A stretch of DNA of 64,000 nucleotides from SKVR01 sp046291875 (GCA_046291875.1 JBKBSF010000027.1:1-64000), one strand, 5' to 3'. Positions 24,886 to 34,489 are shown, numbered from the stretch's first letter. The notes: generated by a model not told the origin, from the sequence alone. Program-made: numbers and translations.

Positions 24886-26169
24886 ATGCAGTTTTTATAC
24901 ACCCTTTCCATTCGTCTCTATCACCTGGCTGTGCAACTGGCCTCTGTTTTTAACCGTAAGGCCGCATTATGGGTGCAGGGGCGCAAAGGACTTCTGGAAA
25001 CCATTGCCCTTACCATAGACCACAACGATACGCATGTGTGGTTTCATTGCGCCTCTCTGGGCGAATTTGAGCAAGGCAGACCTGTGATAGAACGTTTTCG
25101 CAAAGAGCATCCGGAAATGAAAATCGTGCTTACCTTCTTCTCTCCCAGTGGCTTTCAGGTACGCAAAGATTACAATGGAGCCGACTATGTGTTTTATATG
25201 CCCCTGGATACTCCCCGGAATGCCCGCCGCTTTGTTGCTTATCTGCAACCCCGCCTGGCAGTTTTTGTAAAGTACGAGTATTGGTTCAATCATCTCAATG
25301 CCTTGCATGAGCAAAATATACCTGTTGTTTTTATCAGTGCCATCTTTCGTAAGGAACAGATGTTTTTTCGCTGGTGGGGTTCATGGTTTCGCAGTCAGCT
25401 CAAAAAGATCACGTACTTCTTTTTGCAGGACAAAGCCTCCCGCGAGCTGCTTTATTCCATTGGTGTGCGCAATGCGGTGATCAGTGGCGATACGCGCTTC
25501 GACAGGGTTTGCCAGGTGCGCAACAACCCGGCCAGCTTCCCAAAGGTTGAGAGGTTTGTTCAGGGTTCCATTATTGTGATGGGGGGAAGTACCTGGCCTG
25601 CCGATGAGCAACTGCTGGCTCATTTCATTGCCCGCAAGCACCAGGGGCTGAAGTTTATCCTTGTACCCCACGAGATTGACCCGGAGAAGATCCGCAAACT
25701 GGAGGCACAGCTGGAAGGCCCGGTAGTAAAATATTCCGAATACAATGAAGAAGCATTCAAAGAAGCCAGGGTCCTGATTGTTGATCAGGTGGGAATGCTC
25801 TCGAGCCTTTACCAGTATGCTTCGCTGGCTCTCATTGGCGGGGGATTTGGCAAAGGGATCCACAATATCCTGGAAGCGGCGGCATATGGTATGCCTGTGA
25901 TTTTTGGGCCAAATTACCACAAGTTTGCTGAAGCCCGTGAACTTGTTAAGCTGGGAGGTGCTTTTCCCGTAACCAATCAGCAGCAGTTCGAAAAAGCTGT
26001 AGAATTCCTGCTGGGCAATTACAATCATCTCACCACAGCATCGCGGATCGCAGGCGAATATGTTACACGCAAAAAAGGGGCAACCGATACCATCCTGGTT
26101 TTTGTTTCGGCAATTATCAATCCTTCTGCTTTTAAGGTAAAGGCCCCTGATCTTTTGAATATGAACTGA
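24886..26169 (+). CDS. waaA: Kdo transferase
   Basis: Inner-membrane-bound GT30 glycosyltransferase that attaches Kdo to lipid IVA. The 427-residue protein starts with a hydrophobic anchor (FLYTLSIRLYHLAVQLAS). Its N-terminal domain has HCASLGEFEQGRP, with the catalytic Glu, then LTFFSPSGF and VKYEYWFN. The C-terminal domain has ISGDTRFDRV, GGSTWPADE, VPHEI and GGGFGKGIHNILEAAAYG, which bind CMP-Kdo. It shows the organism makes Kdo-containing lipopolysaccharide; HldD at 56 kb indicates heptose as well. Confidence 0.94.
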   Translation: MQFLYTLSIRLYHLAVQLASVFNRKAALWVQGRKGLLETIALTIDHNDTHVWFHCASLGEFEQGRPVIERFRKEHPEMKIVLTFFSPSGFQVRKDYNGADYVFYMPLDTPRNARRFVAYLQPRLAVFVKYEYWFNHLNALHEQNIPVVFISAIFRKEQMFFRWWGSWFRSQLKKITYFFLQDKASRELLYSIGVRNAVISGDTRFDRVCQVRNNPASFPKVERFVQGSIIVMGGSTWPADEQLLAHFIARKHQGLKFILVPHEIDPEKIRKLEAQLEGPVVKYSEYNEEAFKEARVLIVDQVGMLSSLYQYASLALIGGGFGKGIHNILEAAAYGMPVIFGPNYHKFAEARELVKLGGAFPVTNQQQFEKAVEFLLGNYNHLTTASRIAGEYVTRKKGATDTILVFVSAIINPSAFKVKAPDLLNMN

Positions 26170-26241
26170 TTTTGCCCTTGCTGAACCCAAAGGTTGCTTG
26201 CGGGGTTATATTGTATGTGAAATTTCTAAAACTTCCGAAAC

Positions 26242-26598
26242 ATGAGTTTTTTGCTTAAAATGGTCGTTACAGCCTTTGCTGTTGTTATTGGTGCGTATTT
26301 TATGCCCGGAGTAGAAGTGGATACATTTCTAACAGCCATTGTGGTGGCTTTTGTGCTGGGTATCCTCAATGCCATACTGCGTCCGATCCTGGTGGTGCTC
26401 ACCATTCCGGTTACCATACTCAGCCTGGGCTTGTTTATACTGGTTATCAACGCCTTCATCATCCAGCTGGCAGCTTACTTTGTAAGGGGATTTGAGGTGA
26501 GAAGCTTCGGTATAGCCCTTTTGTTCGGAATTATCCTGGCGATAGTTTCCTGGCTGTTGGAGCTGCCTGTAAAGCCAAGAGGATCAGGCCGGTATTGA
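26242..26598 (+). CDS. Phage-holin-family membrane protein
   Basis: A 118-residue, very hydrophobic protein of the Pfam 'phage holin family 4' type (YvlD-like), with about four membrane helices and the typical segments AYFMPGVEVDTFLTA and NAILRPILVVLTIPVTILSL. Despite the name these are ordinary chromosomal membrane proteins of unknown role; no phage genes are nearby. It follows waaA by 72 bp in the same direction and may be co-transcribed. Confidence 0.85.
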   Translation: MSFLLKMVVTAFAVVIGAYFMPGVEVDTFLTAIVVAFVLGILNAILRPILVVLTIPVTILSLGLFILVINAFIIQLAAYFVRGFEVRSFGIALLFGIILAIVSWLLELPVKPRGSGRY

Positions 26599-26708
26599 TT
26601 CGGGGGTGTAAAACATTTTTGGGTAAGGGTCATTTGCCGGGTTTTGGCACGTGAATTGGTTGGTGGGGAGTAAAGAATTTACTAACCCCAAAACAGGAGG
26701 ACCCTACC

Positions 26709-27494
26709 ATGAAAAAGTCAGCACTCTTTTCCGACAGTAAAGCCACCCGCAGTGGTGCCGCAGCAGACAAAATGCTGGGATTGCTTTCCCTGCTCAACCT
26801 GCTCCTTGCTTTTGTATTGCTGATGTTGTTAAGCCATAATGCTTCTGCCTATGGCCATCCGGCGGCCTCCGAGTTGCACATGCGTATGCACGACAACAGC
26901 TACTTCTCCTTCCGGATCGGCCACATGGAAAACAGCCCTATCAGCGATGCTCACCTGATATCCAACTTAACTCCCGGCAGACATTATCTTGAGGTGGTAA
27001 GATACCAGGTGTATTATTCCGGACGTCGTATGCACTTCCGCAACCCCCAGCTGGTTTTTCAGGGTTATATCAACATATCAGGCCGGTCTGCCATCTTCGC
27101 CATGATTGATCACCGCGGAAGATACAGGGTAGAAAGTCGTGAGAACCTGCACGCACACCATGGCCACAATGGATACCAGCAGCCTGTTTATGCACCTGTT
27201 TTGCATGTCATGAGCCATCAATCTTTCGCAATGCTTATGAATACCCTGGCAAATACCAGCTTCGACAGCTCGCGACTGAACATAGCTCAGCAGGCCCTTA
27301 GCGACAATTACGTAACCTCCGAACAGGTTTTCCAGCTCATGGGAATGTTTACCTTCGAATCCAACAAGCTTAAACTGGCACAGTTCGCCTACGCCCGCAC
27401 CGTTGATAAGCACAACTACTTTATCGTACACAATGCTTTCACTTTCTCCAGCAGCAGCAACAGCCTCAATGCTTATATCGCAAGAAACTTCTGA
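26709..27494 (+). CDS. DUF4476-containing membrane/secreted protein
   Basis: A 261-residue protein. The N-terminal 20 residues are polar, followed by a hydrophobic helix (about 23-42) acting as anchor or late signal peptide. Residues 55-150 form a beta-rich region with FSFRIGHMENSP. The C-terminal 90 residues match DUF4476 (SHQSFAMLMNTLANTSFDSS, QALSDNYVTSEQVFQLMGMF, AYARTVDKHNYF). AGGAGGA lies about 8 nt upstream of the ATG and fixes the start. Function unknown. A strong terminator follows. Confidence 0.85.
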   Translation: MKKSALFSDSKATRSGAAADKMLGLLSLLNLLLAFVLLMLLSHNASAYGHPAASELHMRMHDNSYFSFRIGHMENSPISDAHLISNLTPGRHYLEVVRYQVYYSGRRMHFRNPQLVFQGYINISGRSAIFAMIDHRGRYRVESRENLHAHHGHNGYQQPVYAPVLHVMSHQSFAMLMNTLANTSFDSSRLNIAQQALSDNYVTSEQVFQLMGMFTFESNKLKLAQFAYARTVDKHNYFIVHNAFTFSSSSNSLNAYIARNF

Positions 27495-27518
27495 TCAATC
27501 ATATAATCACTACATTTG

Positions 27519-27550
27519 CAGAGACGCGGCTTATACGCGTCTCTGTTTTT
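27519..27550 (+). terminator. Terminator after the DUF4476 gene
   Basis: CAGAGACGCG and CGCGTCTCTG make a perfect 10-bp stem with a 7-nt loop, followed by TTTTT. A -7-like TACATTTG (27511-27518) abuts its left arm. Confidence 0.93.
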
Positions 27551-27591
27551 GCAAACCATTTACTCTTCCAACCCTCATCAATATTATTGTC

Positions 27592-29184
27592 ATGCAAAAA
27601 ATCAGCTACTTTGTTGCTTTGATCCTTTTGGTATTTTCCGGCAACGCAACTGTTGTTACTTCCCATATTAAGAGTGTAAAGGTGTATACCCAGGGTGCCG
27701 AGATCAGTCGAACGGCACGGGCTGCATTACCTGCCGGTACTTCCGAAGTGGTTATTACCGGGCTGCCCGACCAGCTGGATCCGGGTAATATCCAGGTGAG
27801 TGGAACTGGAATTTTTTCCATCCTTTCGGTCAGTCATCGCCTAAATCATCAGGTTTCAGCCCAGCACAACCAACTTCTGACCCAGTTGCAGGATAGTTTA
27901 GATTATTACAAAAACCAATTGGAAGTGCAGCAGGGAATGCTGAAAGTCTATGAAGAAGAAGAAGCCTTATTGCTGGCCAATCGATCCATTGGAGGCAGTG
28001 ATGCAGGAGTGAAGGTGGCAGATCTTCGTTCCATGGCCGACTTTTTTCGCAGCCGATTGGGTGAAGTGAAGCGGTTGCAGCTGGAAACCCGGCGCCAGAT
28101 TACACAGCTGCAGGATCGACACAACCGGGTTCGTCAGCAGCTTGTTGTTCATAGTGCTCGTGGAAACCAGCCTGTGGGAGAATTGGTGATTACCACCCAG
28201 GCCCCCAGGCCAGTAAATGCTGTTTTTGAATTTTCTTATATCACCTGGCAGGCCGGTTGGCAAGCCACCTATGATGTAAGGGCAGAGAATACCGATCAAC
28301 CCATTGAATTGCTCATGAAAGCTATGGTGCAACAAACTACCGGTGAAGACTGGACAGATGTGGCACTGTCTCTCTCAACAGGTAATCCTCGGGCAAATAG
28401 GGTGAAACCCGAACTGCATACCTGGTTTTTACGTTTCGTAGAACCGGTACAGCCTCAGGTGAAAATGGATAACCGTTTGCGCTTTGCCCCCGATATGTTG
28501 ATGGAAATGGAGATACTGCCTTTTGCAGAGGGTTTAGATGCTGCACAGATGCCCGTTTTTTCCGCCACCGAAAGCCAACTCACTACAGAATATGCAGTAA
28601 ATGTTCCCTTTACAATTTCTTCAGGCCAACAACCGCGAATGGTGGAAGTGGAACGCAATCAGTTACAAGCCCACTACAGATGGTTTGCAGCCCCCCGCAT
28701 AGATCGCGAAGTATTTCTGCTGGCCAGGGTTACGGGCTGGGAAAGTCTGATCCCCCTACCCGGAGAAGCAAACCTGTTCTTTGAAGGTTCTTTTGTGGGC
28801 AAATCTTTTATTGACCCCGCCAGTGTAGCCGATACTCTTGAGCTGTCAATGGGAGTTGACAAAGGTGTTGTGATCGAAAGAAACCGCCTTACCGATTTTT
28901 CGCGCAAGAGCATATTGGGGCGCCGCACTACCGAAACCGTTGCATGGGAAATCGTGGTACGCAACAACCGAAACCGGCGCATACTGCTGGAAATCAAAGA
29001 CCAGATTCCGGTAGCTACACATGCCGATATGCAGATAACCCTCGAAGAGCAATCGGGTGCACGATTCGATTCATCCAATGGAATGCTTTACTGGAATATT
29101 GACCTGGGCCCCAATGAAATACAGCGGAAAATATTCCGCTACAGCGTAAGGTATCCTTCCGACAGAATCATCAGGCTGGAATAA
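27592..29184 (+). CDS. DUF4139 protein, mucoidy inhibitor MuiA family
   Basis: A 530-residue secreted protein with a signal peptide (MQKISYFVALILLVFSGNA). The N-terminal domain (DUF4140) has SVKVYTQGAEISRTA and VVITGLPDQLD. A coiled-coil-like central part with many Gln and Leu follows at about 85-195. The C-terminal DUF4139 beta domain has FEFSYITWQAGWQATYDVRA, TGEDWTDVALSLSTGNP and the ending RKIFRYSVRYP. The biochemical role is unknown; the family name comes from an alginate-related phenotype in other bacteria. The start at 27592 follows the terminator, so the longer open frame upstream is not used. Confidence 0.9.
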   Translation: MQKISYFVALILLVFSGNATVVTSHIKSVKVYTQGAEISRTARAALPAGTSEVVITGLPDQLDPGNIQVSGTGIFSILSVSHRLNHQVSAQHNQLLTQLQDSLDYYKNQLEVQQGMLKVYEEEEALLLANRSIGGSDAGVKVADLRSMADFFRSRLGEVKRLQLETRRQITQLQDRHNRVRQQLVVHSARGNQPVGELVITTQAPRPVNAVFEFSYITWQAGWQATYDVRAENTDQPIELLMKAMVQQTTGEDWTDVALSLSTGNPRANRVKPELHTWFLRFVEPVQPQVKMDNRLRFAPDMLMEMEILPFAEGLDAAQMPVFSATESQLTTEYAVNVPFTISSGQQPRMVEVERNQLQAHYRWFAAPRIDREVFLLARVTGWESLIPLPGEANLFFEGSFVGKSFIDPASVADTLELSMGVDKGVVIERNRLTDFSRKSILGRRTTETVAWEIVVRNNRNRRILLEIKDQIPVATHADMQITLEEQSGARFDSSNGMLYWNIDLGPNEIQRKIFRYSVRYPSDRIIRLE

Positions 29185-29381
29185 ACCTTGTGCTGATCCA
29201 GGGTTAGTTCAGGAGTGTTTTAATGAACCAAACAGGAAAGGCTGCCGCCGGCCTCCTGCATCAATAAATCTAATACAAACCGCCTTATGAAACGAACATG
29301 TTTGCGAATTAAACACAAACTCGATAGTAATAAAAATACCAACATGCGAGTTCCATCATTCCTTAATACTCAAATTTTATT

Positions 29382-29816
29382 ATGATGAAAACATATGTTT
29401 GGGGTCTGATACTGTGTCTGTATACTGTTATGATTACAGGATCAATTCCGGTGCAGGCACAGGATCTGCGCGACCGAATAGGAAACAAAACCGGAAGTGT
29501 TTCGTCCGATGGCACGGTTCGCAATCGTATTGGCAATTCTATCGGGCGTATCGATAGCAATGGTAATATCCGCAACCGGGTTGGCAACAGCGTGGGTCGA
29601 ATCGACAGCGACGGTGTTTTTCGCGACCGTATCGGCAACAGCATCGGACGTATCGATAAGGATGGCAGGGTACGCGATCGTATAGGCAATTCCATCGGTC
29701 GTGTGGATGATGATGGAACTATTCGCGATCGCATTGGCAATAGTGTAGGGTCTGCCCGGGGAGTACCCAAGGCATGGGCTGCTGCCATTTTTTTCTTCGA
29801 ATTTTTTGAGGAATAA
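29382..29816 (+). CDS. Secreted protein of 17-residue tandem repeats
   Basis: A 144-residue protein with a signal peptide ending at about residue 26 (PVQA). Residues 29-123 are five full 17-residue repeats and a partial sixth, consensus [LVIF]RDRIGNSIGRIDSDGT, encoded by 51-bp DNA repeats from 29466. Asp, Gly and Asn at fixed places suggest a regular solenoid or metal-binding turns, but I do not recognise a named family. The last residues (AAAIFFFEFFEE) are strikingly aromatic and acidic. It ends at a long hairpin between convergent genes. Confidence 0.8.
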   Translation: MMKTYVWGLILCLYTVMITGSIPVQAQDLRDRIGNKTGSVSSDGTVRNRIGNSIGRIDSNGNIRNRVGNSVGRIDSDGVFRDRIGNSIGRIDKDGRVRDRIGNSIGRVDDDGTIRDRIGNSVGSARGVPKAWAAAIFFFEFFEE

Positions 29817-29863
29817 TGCTTCTGCCCCCCTGGAAGCTCTGGCTTTCAGGGGGGCAGAAGCAT
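29816..29863. terminator. 17-bp inverted repeat between convergent genes
   Basis: ATGCTTCTGCCCCCCTG and its exact complement flank a 14-nt loop. There is no T run on either side, so it may act as a bidirectional pause or transcript-end structure rather than a classical terminator. Confidence 0.65.
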
Positions 29864-29911
29864 TCTGGCAAGCTTGTTTGCCCCGGAAGGCAAAACAGGC
29901 AATAAGCTATC

Positions 29912-31060
29912 TCAGGCCATCAGTTTGAGCAATTTCTCATGATCTTCTTCGCTGAGCTTGTGGGCTATGCCACTTACTTTGTTTTTTCGCATCACCGAAA
30001 GAAGCTTTTCGCGTACCTCTGCATTGCTTACGTCTATGCCTACTTCGTGGAGGCTGACCGGGCTTCCCAGTCCTTTAAAAAGGTACTCCATTTTATGGAT
30101 GATGTCGTCGGGGGTGCTGATCTCAAATAGGGCACTGCCTAGCTCCTGTATCCTTTTAGGTATTCTGACTTTTTGCAACTTCAGCCAGGCCGGGTAGGCA
30201 ATGGAAAGAGAAGCCCCATGAGGAACATCGTAAACTACCGACAGGCAATGGCCAATGGCATGCACACCCCAGTCGGCCGATTTGCGGCCATAGCTGGTCA
30301 TACCATTCAGGGCGCAGGTGGCGGCATACATGATGCGTGCCCGTAAGTCGTAATTTTCAAGGTCGTCAAGCAGCTGGGGTCCGTACTTCATAGCTTCGCG
30401 AATGATGCCGGAAGTAAACCGGTCTGACAGGGAGGCTTCTCCCTCTCCGAACCAGGCCTCCAGAGAGTGCGCGATAAGGTCTACAATACCGTAGGCAGTA
30501 TAGTTGCGTGGTACGCTAAGGGTAAATGAGGGATCAAGGAAACTGTGCTGAGGATAGCATAGTTTATGACCGTAGCCAATCTTCTTCTGCTGACAGTTGT
30601 TTTGCACCACTGCATAAGGGTTCATTTCGGTACCGGTGGCTGCAAGGGTGAGCACGGCTATCAGAGGGGTGGCATCAGTGGGCTTATGTTTCTCTTCCAT
30701 AATATCCCATGCCGGGCCCTCGTATTTCATGGCCAGTGCAATGATTTTGGCACTGTCTATCACACTTCCACCTCCCAGGGCCACAATAACGTCGGCTTGT
30801 TTCTCTTTGCCCAGAGCAGCGGCCTTGTCAACATCTTCAATGATGGGGTTGGATTTAATACCACTGTATTCAAAGATTTCCAGTCCGGCATTTCTAAGGC
30901 GACTGGTAACCTGGTCGTAGGCTCCACTGGCCCGGGCTGAGCCTTTTCCGGTAATGAGCAATACACGTGTGCCATAGCCCTGGGTGATCTTTCCAATCTT
31001 ATCGGTTACTCCATCGCCAAAGTGCAGTTTCACCGGATTATGCATTACGAAATTTTCCAT
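29912..31060 (-). CDS. Iron-containing alcohol dehydrogenase (BDH/YqhD type)
   Basis: A 382-residue NAD(P)H-dependent type III alcohol dehydrogenase that would reduce aldehydes to alcohols. ITGKGSARASG and ALGGGSVIDSAK bind the cofactor; TLAATGTEMNP, HSLEAWFGE and the HAIGH and PHG segments carry the Asp and His metal ligands. The start NFVMHNPVKLHFG is typical of the butanol dehydrogenase subgroup. It is transcribed alone from a -7 element 17 bp upstream of its start. An aldehyde-detoxifying or fermentative role is inferred from family. Confidence 0.94.
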   Translation of the reverse strand: MENFVMHNPVKLHFGDGVTDKIGKITQGYGTRVLLITGKGSARASGAYDQVTSRLRNAGLEIFEYSGIKSNPIIEDVDKAAALGKEKQADVIVALGGGSVIDSAKIIALAMKYEGPAWDIMEEKHKPTDATPLIAVLTLAATGTEMNPYAVVQNNCQQKKIGYGHKLCYPQHSFLDPSFTLSVPRNYTAYGIVDLIAHSLEAWFGEGEASLSDRFTSGIIREAMKYGPQLLDDLENYDLRARIMYAATCALNGMTSYGRKSADWGVHAIGHCLSVVYDVPHGASLSIAYPAWLKLQKVRIPKRIQELGSALFEISTPDDIIHKMEYLFKGLGSPVSLHEVGIDVSNAEVREKLLSVMRKNKVSGIAHKLSEEDHEKLLKLMA

Positions 31061-31076
31061 ACAAGAGGTTTTTTGG

Positions 31077-31084
31077 CAAATATA
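31077..31084 (-). promoter_or_regulatory. -7 element (TATATTTG) of the alcohol dehydrogenase gene
   Basis: An exact TAnnTTTG match with 16 nt to the start codon, implying a very short leader. Confidence 0.45.
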
Positions 31085-31101
31085 ACCAAAAGCTGGTTTT
31101 T

Positions 31102-31959
31102 TTATGGGAGTTGTGGGTCGTAAATAATGCTTTTTCGATGGATGGCCGATACCTGGAAAAAACCTTTGGCTCCCGCACTGAGATTGGTTGGGATGTTGGC
31201 TGGCGGAGCTCCTGCAAAGGGATTGCCCGAAAGGTCGGTTTGGAAAAAGAAGATATTGTAGAAGTCGAACTTCTCTCTCGAAATACTTCTGATCTCAAGG
31301 GTTAGGGTGTCGCCCGGGAAAAGGTCTTTTCGGTTGATATTCAGTACGGCCAGCGACACATACTCCTCCAGGTTCTCGTCGCTAAGGGGGGCTTTGTCGT
31401 TGGGGCGAGGAGTTTTCAATTGCCCGTTTACGTAGAGATTGAACAGGTAGTGATCTCCATCGCCCGGCAGGTCGCGAAAGTGTACTACAATATCATACAC
31501 TACTTCAGGAAGAAAGCCCAGCTCTGAAAAAGGGCTGAGTTTTATGGTAACAGAATCGATGGGAGGCACAGGGAGAAAAGTGCTTTCCGCAAAATAGGTC
31601 CGCCCATTGGCTGTTTCTATATCCAACCTGTAGTTGCGACCCGGTTTCAGTTCATCGGTTATTAAAGGGTTGAGATAAAATCCTTCATTCCCCGCCTGGA
31701 AGGTTTCGAAAAACACATAGTCGCGGATGCCATCGTTTACCGTTAGAGTAGCACCCTCCACTGGCTCTCCGACGCTCTGGTTGTAGAATGAGGTAGACCT
31801 GGACAAACGTATCCATTGCGTATCACCACTGTCGGTAATGTTGGCCTCCACCACCAGGAACTGTCCCTCCATATCTGCCAGATCGAGTATCACATCCTTT
31901 TCGCAGCTATGCAGCAGGAGAGTTGCAGATGCAATTACAACAAGGAGAGTATTTCGCAT
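31102..31959 (-). CDS. DUF4249 lipoprotein, partner of TonB receptor
   Basis: A 285-residue lipoprotein (signal MRNTLLVVIASATLLL, lipobox LHSC). The mature protein has FLVVEANITDSG and VEGATLTVNDG, characteristic of DUF4249, a beta-rich surface lipoprotein family of Bacteroidota. DUF4249 genes usually sit next to a carboxypeptidase-domain TonB receptor, as here: the receptor gene ends 22 bp upstream. It is probably a substrate-capturing or plug partner on the outer membrane. A start four codons upstream (31971) is equally open; 31959 gives the more typical signal head. Confidence 0.85.
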   Translation of the reverse strand: MRNTLLVVIASATLLLHSCEKDVILDLADMEGQFLVVEANITDSGDTQWIRLSRSTSFYNQSVGEPVEGATLTVNDGIRDYVFFETFQAGNEGFYLNPLITDELKPGRNYRLDIETANGRTYFAESTFLPVPPIDSVTIKLSPFSELGFLPEVVYDIVVHFRDLPGDGDHYLFNLYVNGQLKTPRPNDKAPLSDENLEEYVSLAVLNINRKDLFPGDTLTLEIRSISREKFDFYNIFFFQTDLSGNPFAGAPPANIPTNLSAGAKGFFQVSAIHRKSIIYDPQLP

Positions 31960-31981
31960 TTCAGATATCATAGCTCTGGGG

Positions 31982-34330
31982 TTAAAAATTAAAATTCCAT
32001 GTAATGGCGGGTATGGGCCCGGGTATATAAAAGAACGACGAGTTGGGCACTCCAGGGCGTTCTGCTTTTTCGGCAAAAGAAATGGATATGGGGTTTACTC
32101 TTCCATAGAGATTGAAGATGGAGAAATTCCAGCTGCTTTCAAATCGCCGGCCATCCCGGTTTCTGATCTGTGGCGTGTAGGTTACCGAAAGATCCATGCG
32201 GTGGTAGTCGGGCAGGCGGCCTGAATTGCGATCGGAATAGACCGGGGCAAAGGCTCCCTGGTAAAAAATCTTTCCCACGGGTAGTGTACGGGCCGATCCG
32301 GTAGCATAAATAAAGGTAAGGCCCATATTCCAGCGTCGGGTAATATCGTATGATCCTGACAGGCTCAGATCGTGCCGCCGATCGTTGGGAGCATAATAGG
32401 CATTCCCCTGGTTGATTCCGTCGATTTGCCTGCGGGCTACTGCCCAGGTATATCCTACAAAACCGTTGAGCCTGCCACTGGGTTTCTGCACCAGGAATTC
32501 TGCACCGTAGGCCCATCCTCTTCCAATACGAAGCTGGCCTTCCAGGAATTCATTCCCCAGGATATCTCCATTGTCTACCACGTCGGAAACGTTTTTCAGA
32601 TCCTTATAGTAAACCTCCACGGAAGTCTCAATGCGGTTGTCGAGGAAGTTCCTGAAGTATCCCAGGGCTGTCTGATCGGCGATCTGGGGAGGAATATTGT
32701 TGCTGGCAGCATACCAAACATCATAGGGTGCTACCGATTGTGCGCTCTGTGCCTGCTGAATGTATTGCACCATTCGGTTGAAGCTTCCTTTTACAGAGCT
32801 CTTCTCGCCGAGACGGAATCGGAAACTCAACCGGGGTTCTGCATGGGCCCAGTTGTTGTAAAACTTACCCCTTTGCAGCACCAGTGTATCCGTAACATTC
32901 CACCTCAACGGATCGGAGCGGTCGTAGGAGTATTGTCTGCCAGGCCCTATGATCTGAAAAATGGAGAGCCTCATCCCATAGGAGAGCAGCAAGCGGTCAT
33001 GGAAGAGATTTTGCTCGTCGTTTACATAGATGCCATGTTCGTAGGCATTCTGTTGGGTGAGGTCGAACCTGGCAGATGCTGCACCTTCAATACTTGCTTC
33101 GATAAGGCCAGGGTCAAGGTTGTGGCGGATAGTCTGAGCACCAAAGGTCAGTGTGTTATTATCGTTGAGGATGTAGTTGAAATCGGCTTTGAGTTGCAGG
33201 TTATGCAGGTTGGAGTTCCAGCGGAAACGGGCCGGGCCCACATCGCCTGATATATTGAACTGGTAATTGGAGTAGAGGAGTGAGAAATCGCTGAACAGTC
33301 TTGTGTTGTAGATGTGATTCCACCTCAGGCTTGTAGTGGCATTACCCCAGTCGAAGGAAAACAGGTCACTGAAAACGGTAACATCGCGACCATAATAACC
33401 CGAAACGAATATGCGGTTGCGATTGTTGAAAACATAATTGGCCCTGGCATTGAGGTCGTAAAAAAAGAGTTGGGTTTCGCGCTGGGTTTCATCAGACGAA
33501 AGGCGCAGAAACAGATCTGCATAGGTGCGCCTGCCTGATACCAGAAAAGCACTTCGGCCATGTTCGATGGGGCCTTCAACGGTGAGCCGGCTGGAGATCA
33601 GCCCCAGGCCGCCACTCATGCGGTACTGGTTCAGGTCGCCGTCTTTGGTCCTTACGTCCAGCACAGAAGAGAGTCTGCCACCATAGGCAGGAAGAATACC
33701 TCCTTTATAAAGAGTGATGTCTTTGATGGCATCGGGATTGAAAACGGAGAAAAAGTTAAACAGATGCGATGCATTGAATACCACTGCATCGTCAAGCATC
33801 ACAAGGTTTTGGTCGGCATTGCCTCCACGCACGAAAAATCCCGTATTGCCATCTCCTGCCGATTGCACTCCGGGCAGCAATTGAATGGTGCGCAACACAT
33901 CCACTTCGCCAAGAAACGCAGGGATGTTGCGGATGCTTTCCATGCTCAGAATTACGGTGCTCATCTCTGCCCGCTCAACATTGCGATTGCTGCGTTCCGC
34001 CTCCACAACCACCTCCGACAGCCGGATGCCACCATTCTTCATCATTACCTGGAGGCGTTCATCGGAGGTAAGCCTCACTTTCTTCTCAAGGTTCTGGTAC
34101 CCGATAAATGAAAATACCAATGTATATTCGCCCGCAGGTAGTTGCAAAGAAAACCTGCCTTCGAAGTCGGAGGATGTACCGCTCGCGGTTTCGCGAACCC
34201 AAATATTTACACCCGTTAGCAATTCACGCGTAGATTCATCGCGGATGGTGCCCGAAAGGGTATATCTCTGCTGGGCCTCAGCAAAAAAAGCAGAAAAAAG
34301 AAAAAGAAATATCAGGAGTGTATTTTTCAC
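31982..34330 (-). CDS. TonB-dependent receptor with carboxypeptidase-like N-domain
   Basis: A 782-residue outer-membrane receptor. In order: signal peptide (about 1-19); a CarboxypepD_reg-like beta domain (about 23-105: LSGTIRDESTRELLTGVNIW, FSFIGYQNLEKKV); a TonB plug (about 120-230: IPAFLGEVDVLRTIQLLPGV, GNTGFFVRGGNADQNLVMLD); and a 22-strand barrel ending in IPAITWNFNF with terminal aromatic. It is paired with the DUF4249 lipoprotein. The substrate is unknown: there is no sugar-polymer enzyme or SusD-like gene nearby. A -7 element TACCTTTG lies about 90 nt upstream. Confidence 0.94.
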   Translation of the reverse strand: MKNTLLIFLFLFSAFFAEAQQRYTLSGTIRDESTRELLTGVNIWVRETASGTSSDFEGRFSLQLPAGEYTLVFSFIGYQNLEKKVRLTSDERLQVMMKNGGIRLSEVVVEAERSNRNVERAEMSTVILSMESIRNIPAFLGEVDVLRTIQLLPGVQSAGDGNTGFFVRGGNADQNLVMLDDAVVFNASHLFNFFSVFNPDAIKDITLYKGGILPAYGGRLSSVLDVRTKDGDLNQYRMSGGLGLISSRLTVEGPIEHGRSAFLVSGRRTYADLFLRLSSDETQRETQLFFYDLNARANYVFNNRNRIFVSGYYGRDVTVFSDLFSFDWGNATTSLRWNHIYNTRLFSDFSLLYSNYQFNISGDVGPARFRWNSNLHNLQLKADFNYILNDNNTLTFGAQTIRHNLDPGLIEASIEGAASARFDLTQQNAYEHGIYVNDEQNLFHDRLLLSYGMRLSIFQIIGPGRQYSYDRSDPLRWNVTDTLVLQRGKFYNNWAHAEPRLSFRFRLGEKSSVKGSFNRMVQYIQQAQSAQSVAPYDVWYAASNNIPPQIADQTALGYFRNFLDNRIETSVEVYYKDLKNVSDVVDNGDILGNEFLEGQLRIGRGWAYGAEFLVQKPSGRLNGFVGYTWAVARRQIDGINQGNAYYAPNDRRHDLSLSGSYDITRRWNMGLTFIYATGSARTLPVGKIFYQGAFAPVYSDRNSGRLPDYHRMDLSVTYTPQIRNRDGRRFESSWNFSIFNLYGRVNPISISFAEKAERPGVPNSSFFYIPGPIPAITWNFNF

Positions 34331-34420
34331 CGGAGTAAGGAAAATGCTTTTTTATAATTAAGGAGGTTTTGTTGAAGGTAACCCAAAGATGGCTTATTGC
34401 AACATGCTTTAAACAAGCCG

Positions 34421-34428
34421 CAAAGGTA
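34421..34428 (-). promoter_or_regulatory. -7 element (TACCTTTG) of the TonB/DUF4249 unit
   Basis: An exact TAnnTTTG match on the minus strand, leaving an 84-nt untranslated leader before the receptor gene. Confidence 0.45.
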
Positions 34429-34489
34429 TTTGTTTTACCCCGGAAAAGTTAATAGGGGTTAAACGTAAATAATGATTACCGGGATTTTG

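Noticed and set aside
26242..26598. Holin-family name as evidence for a prophage
   Set aside because: The family is mostly ordinary chromosomal membrane proteins; no other phage gene is nearby.
27511..27518. TACATTTG as a promoter for the DUF4139 gene
   Set aside because: It lies just before a strong terminator that would end such a transcript within 35 nt; no -33 element is present.
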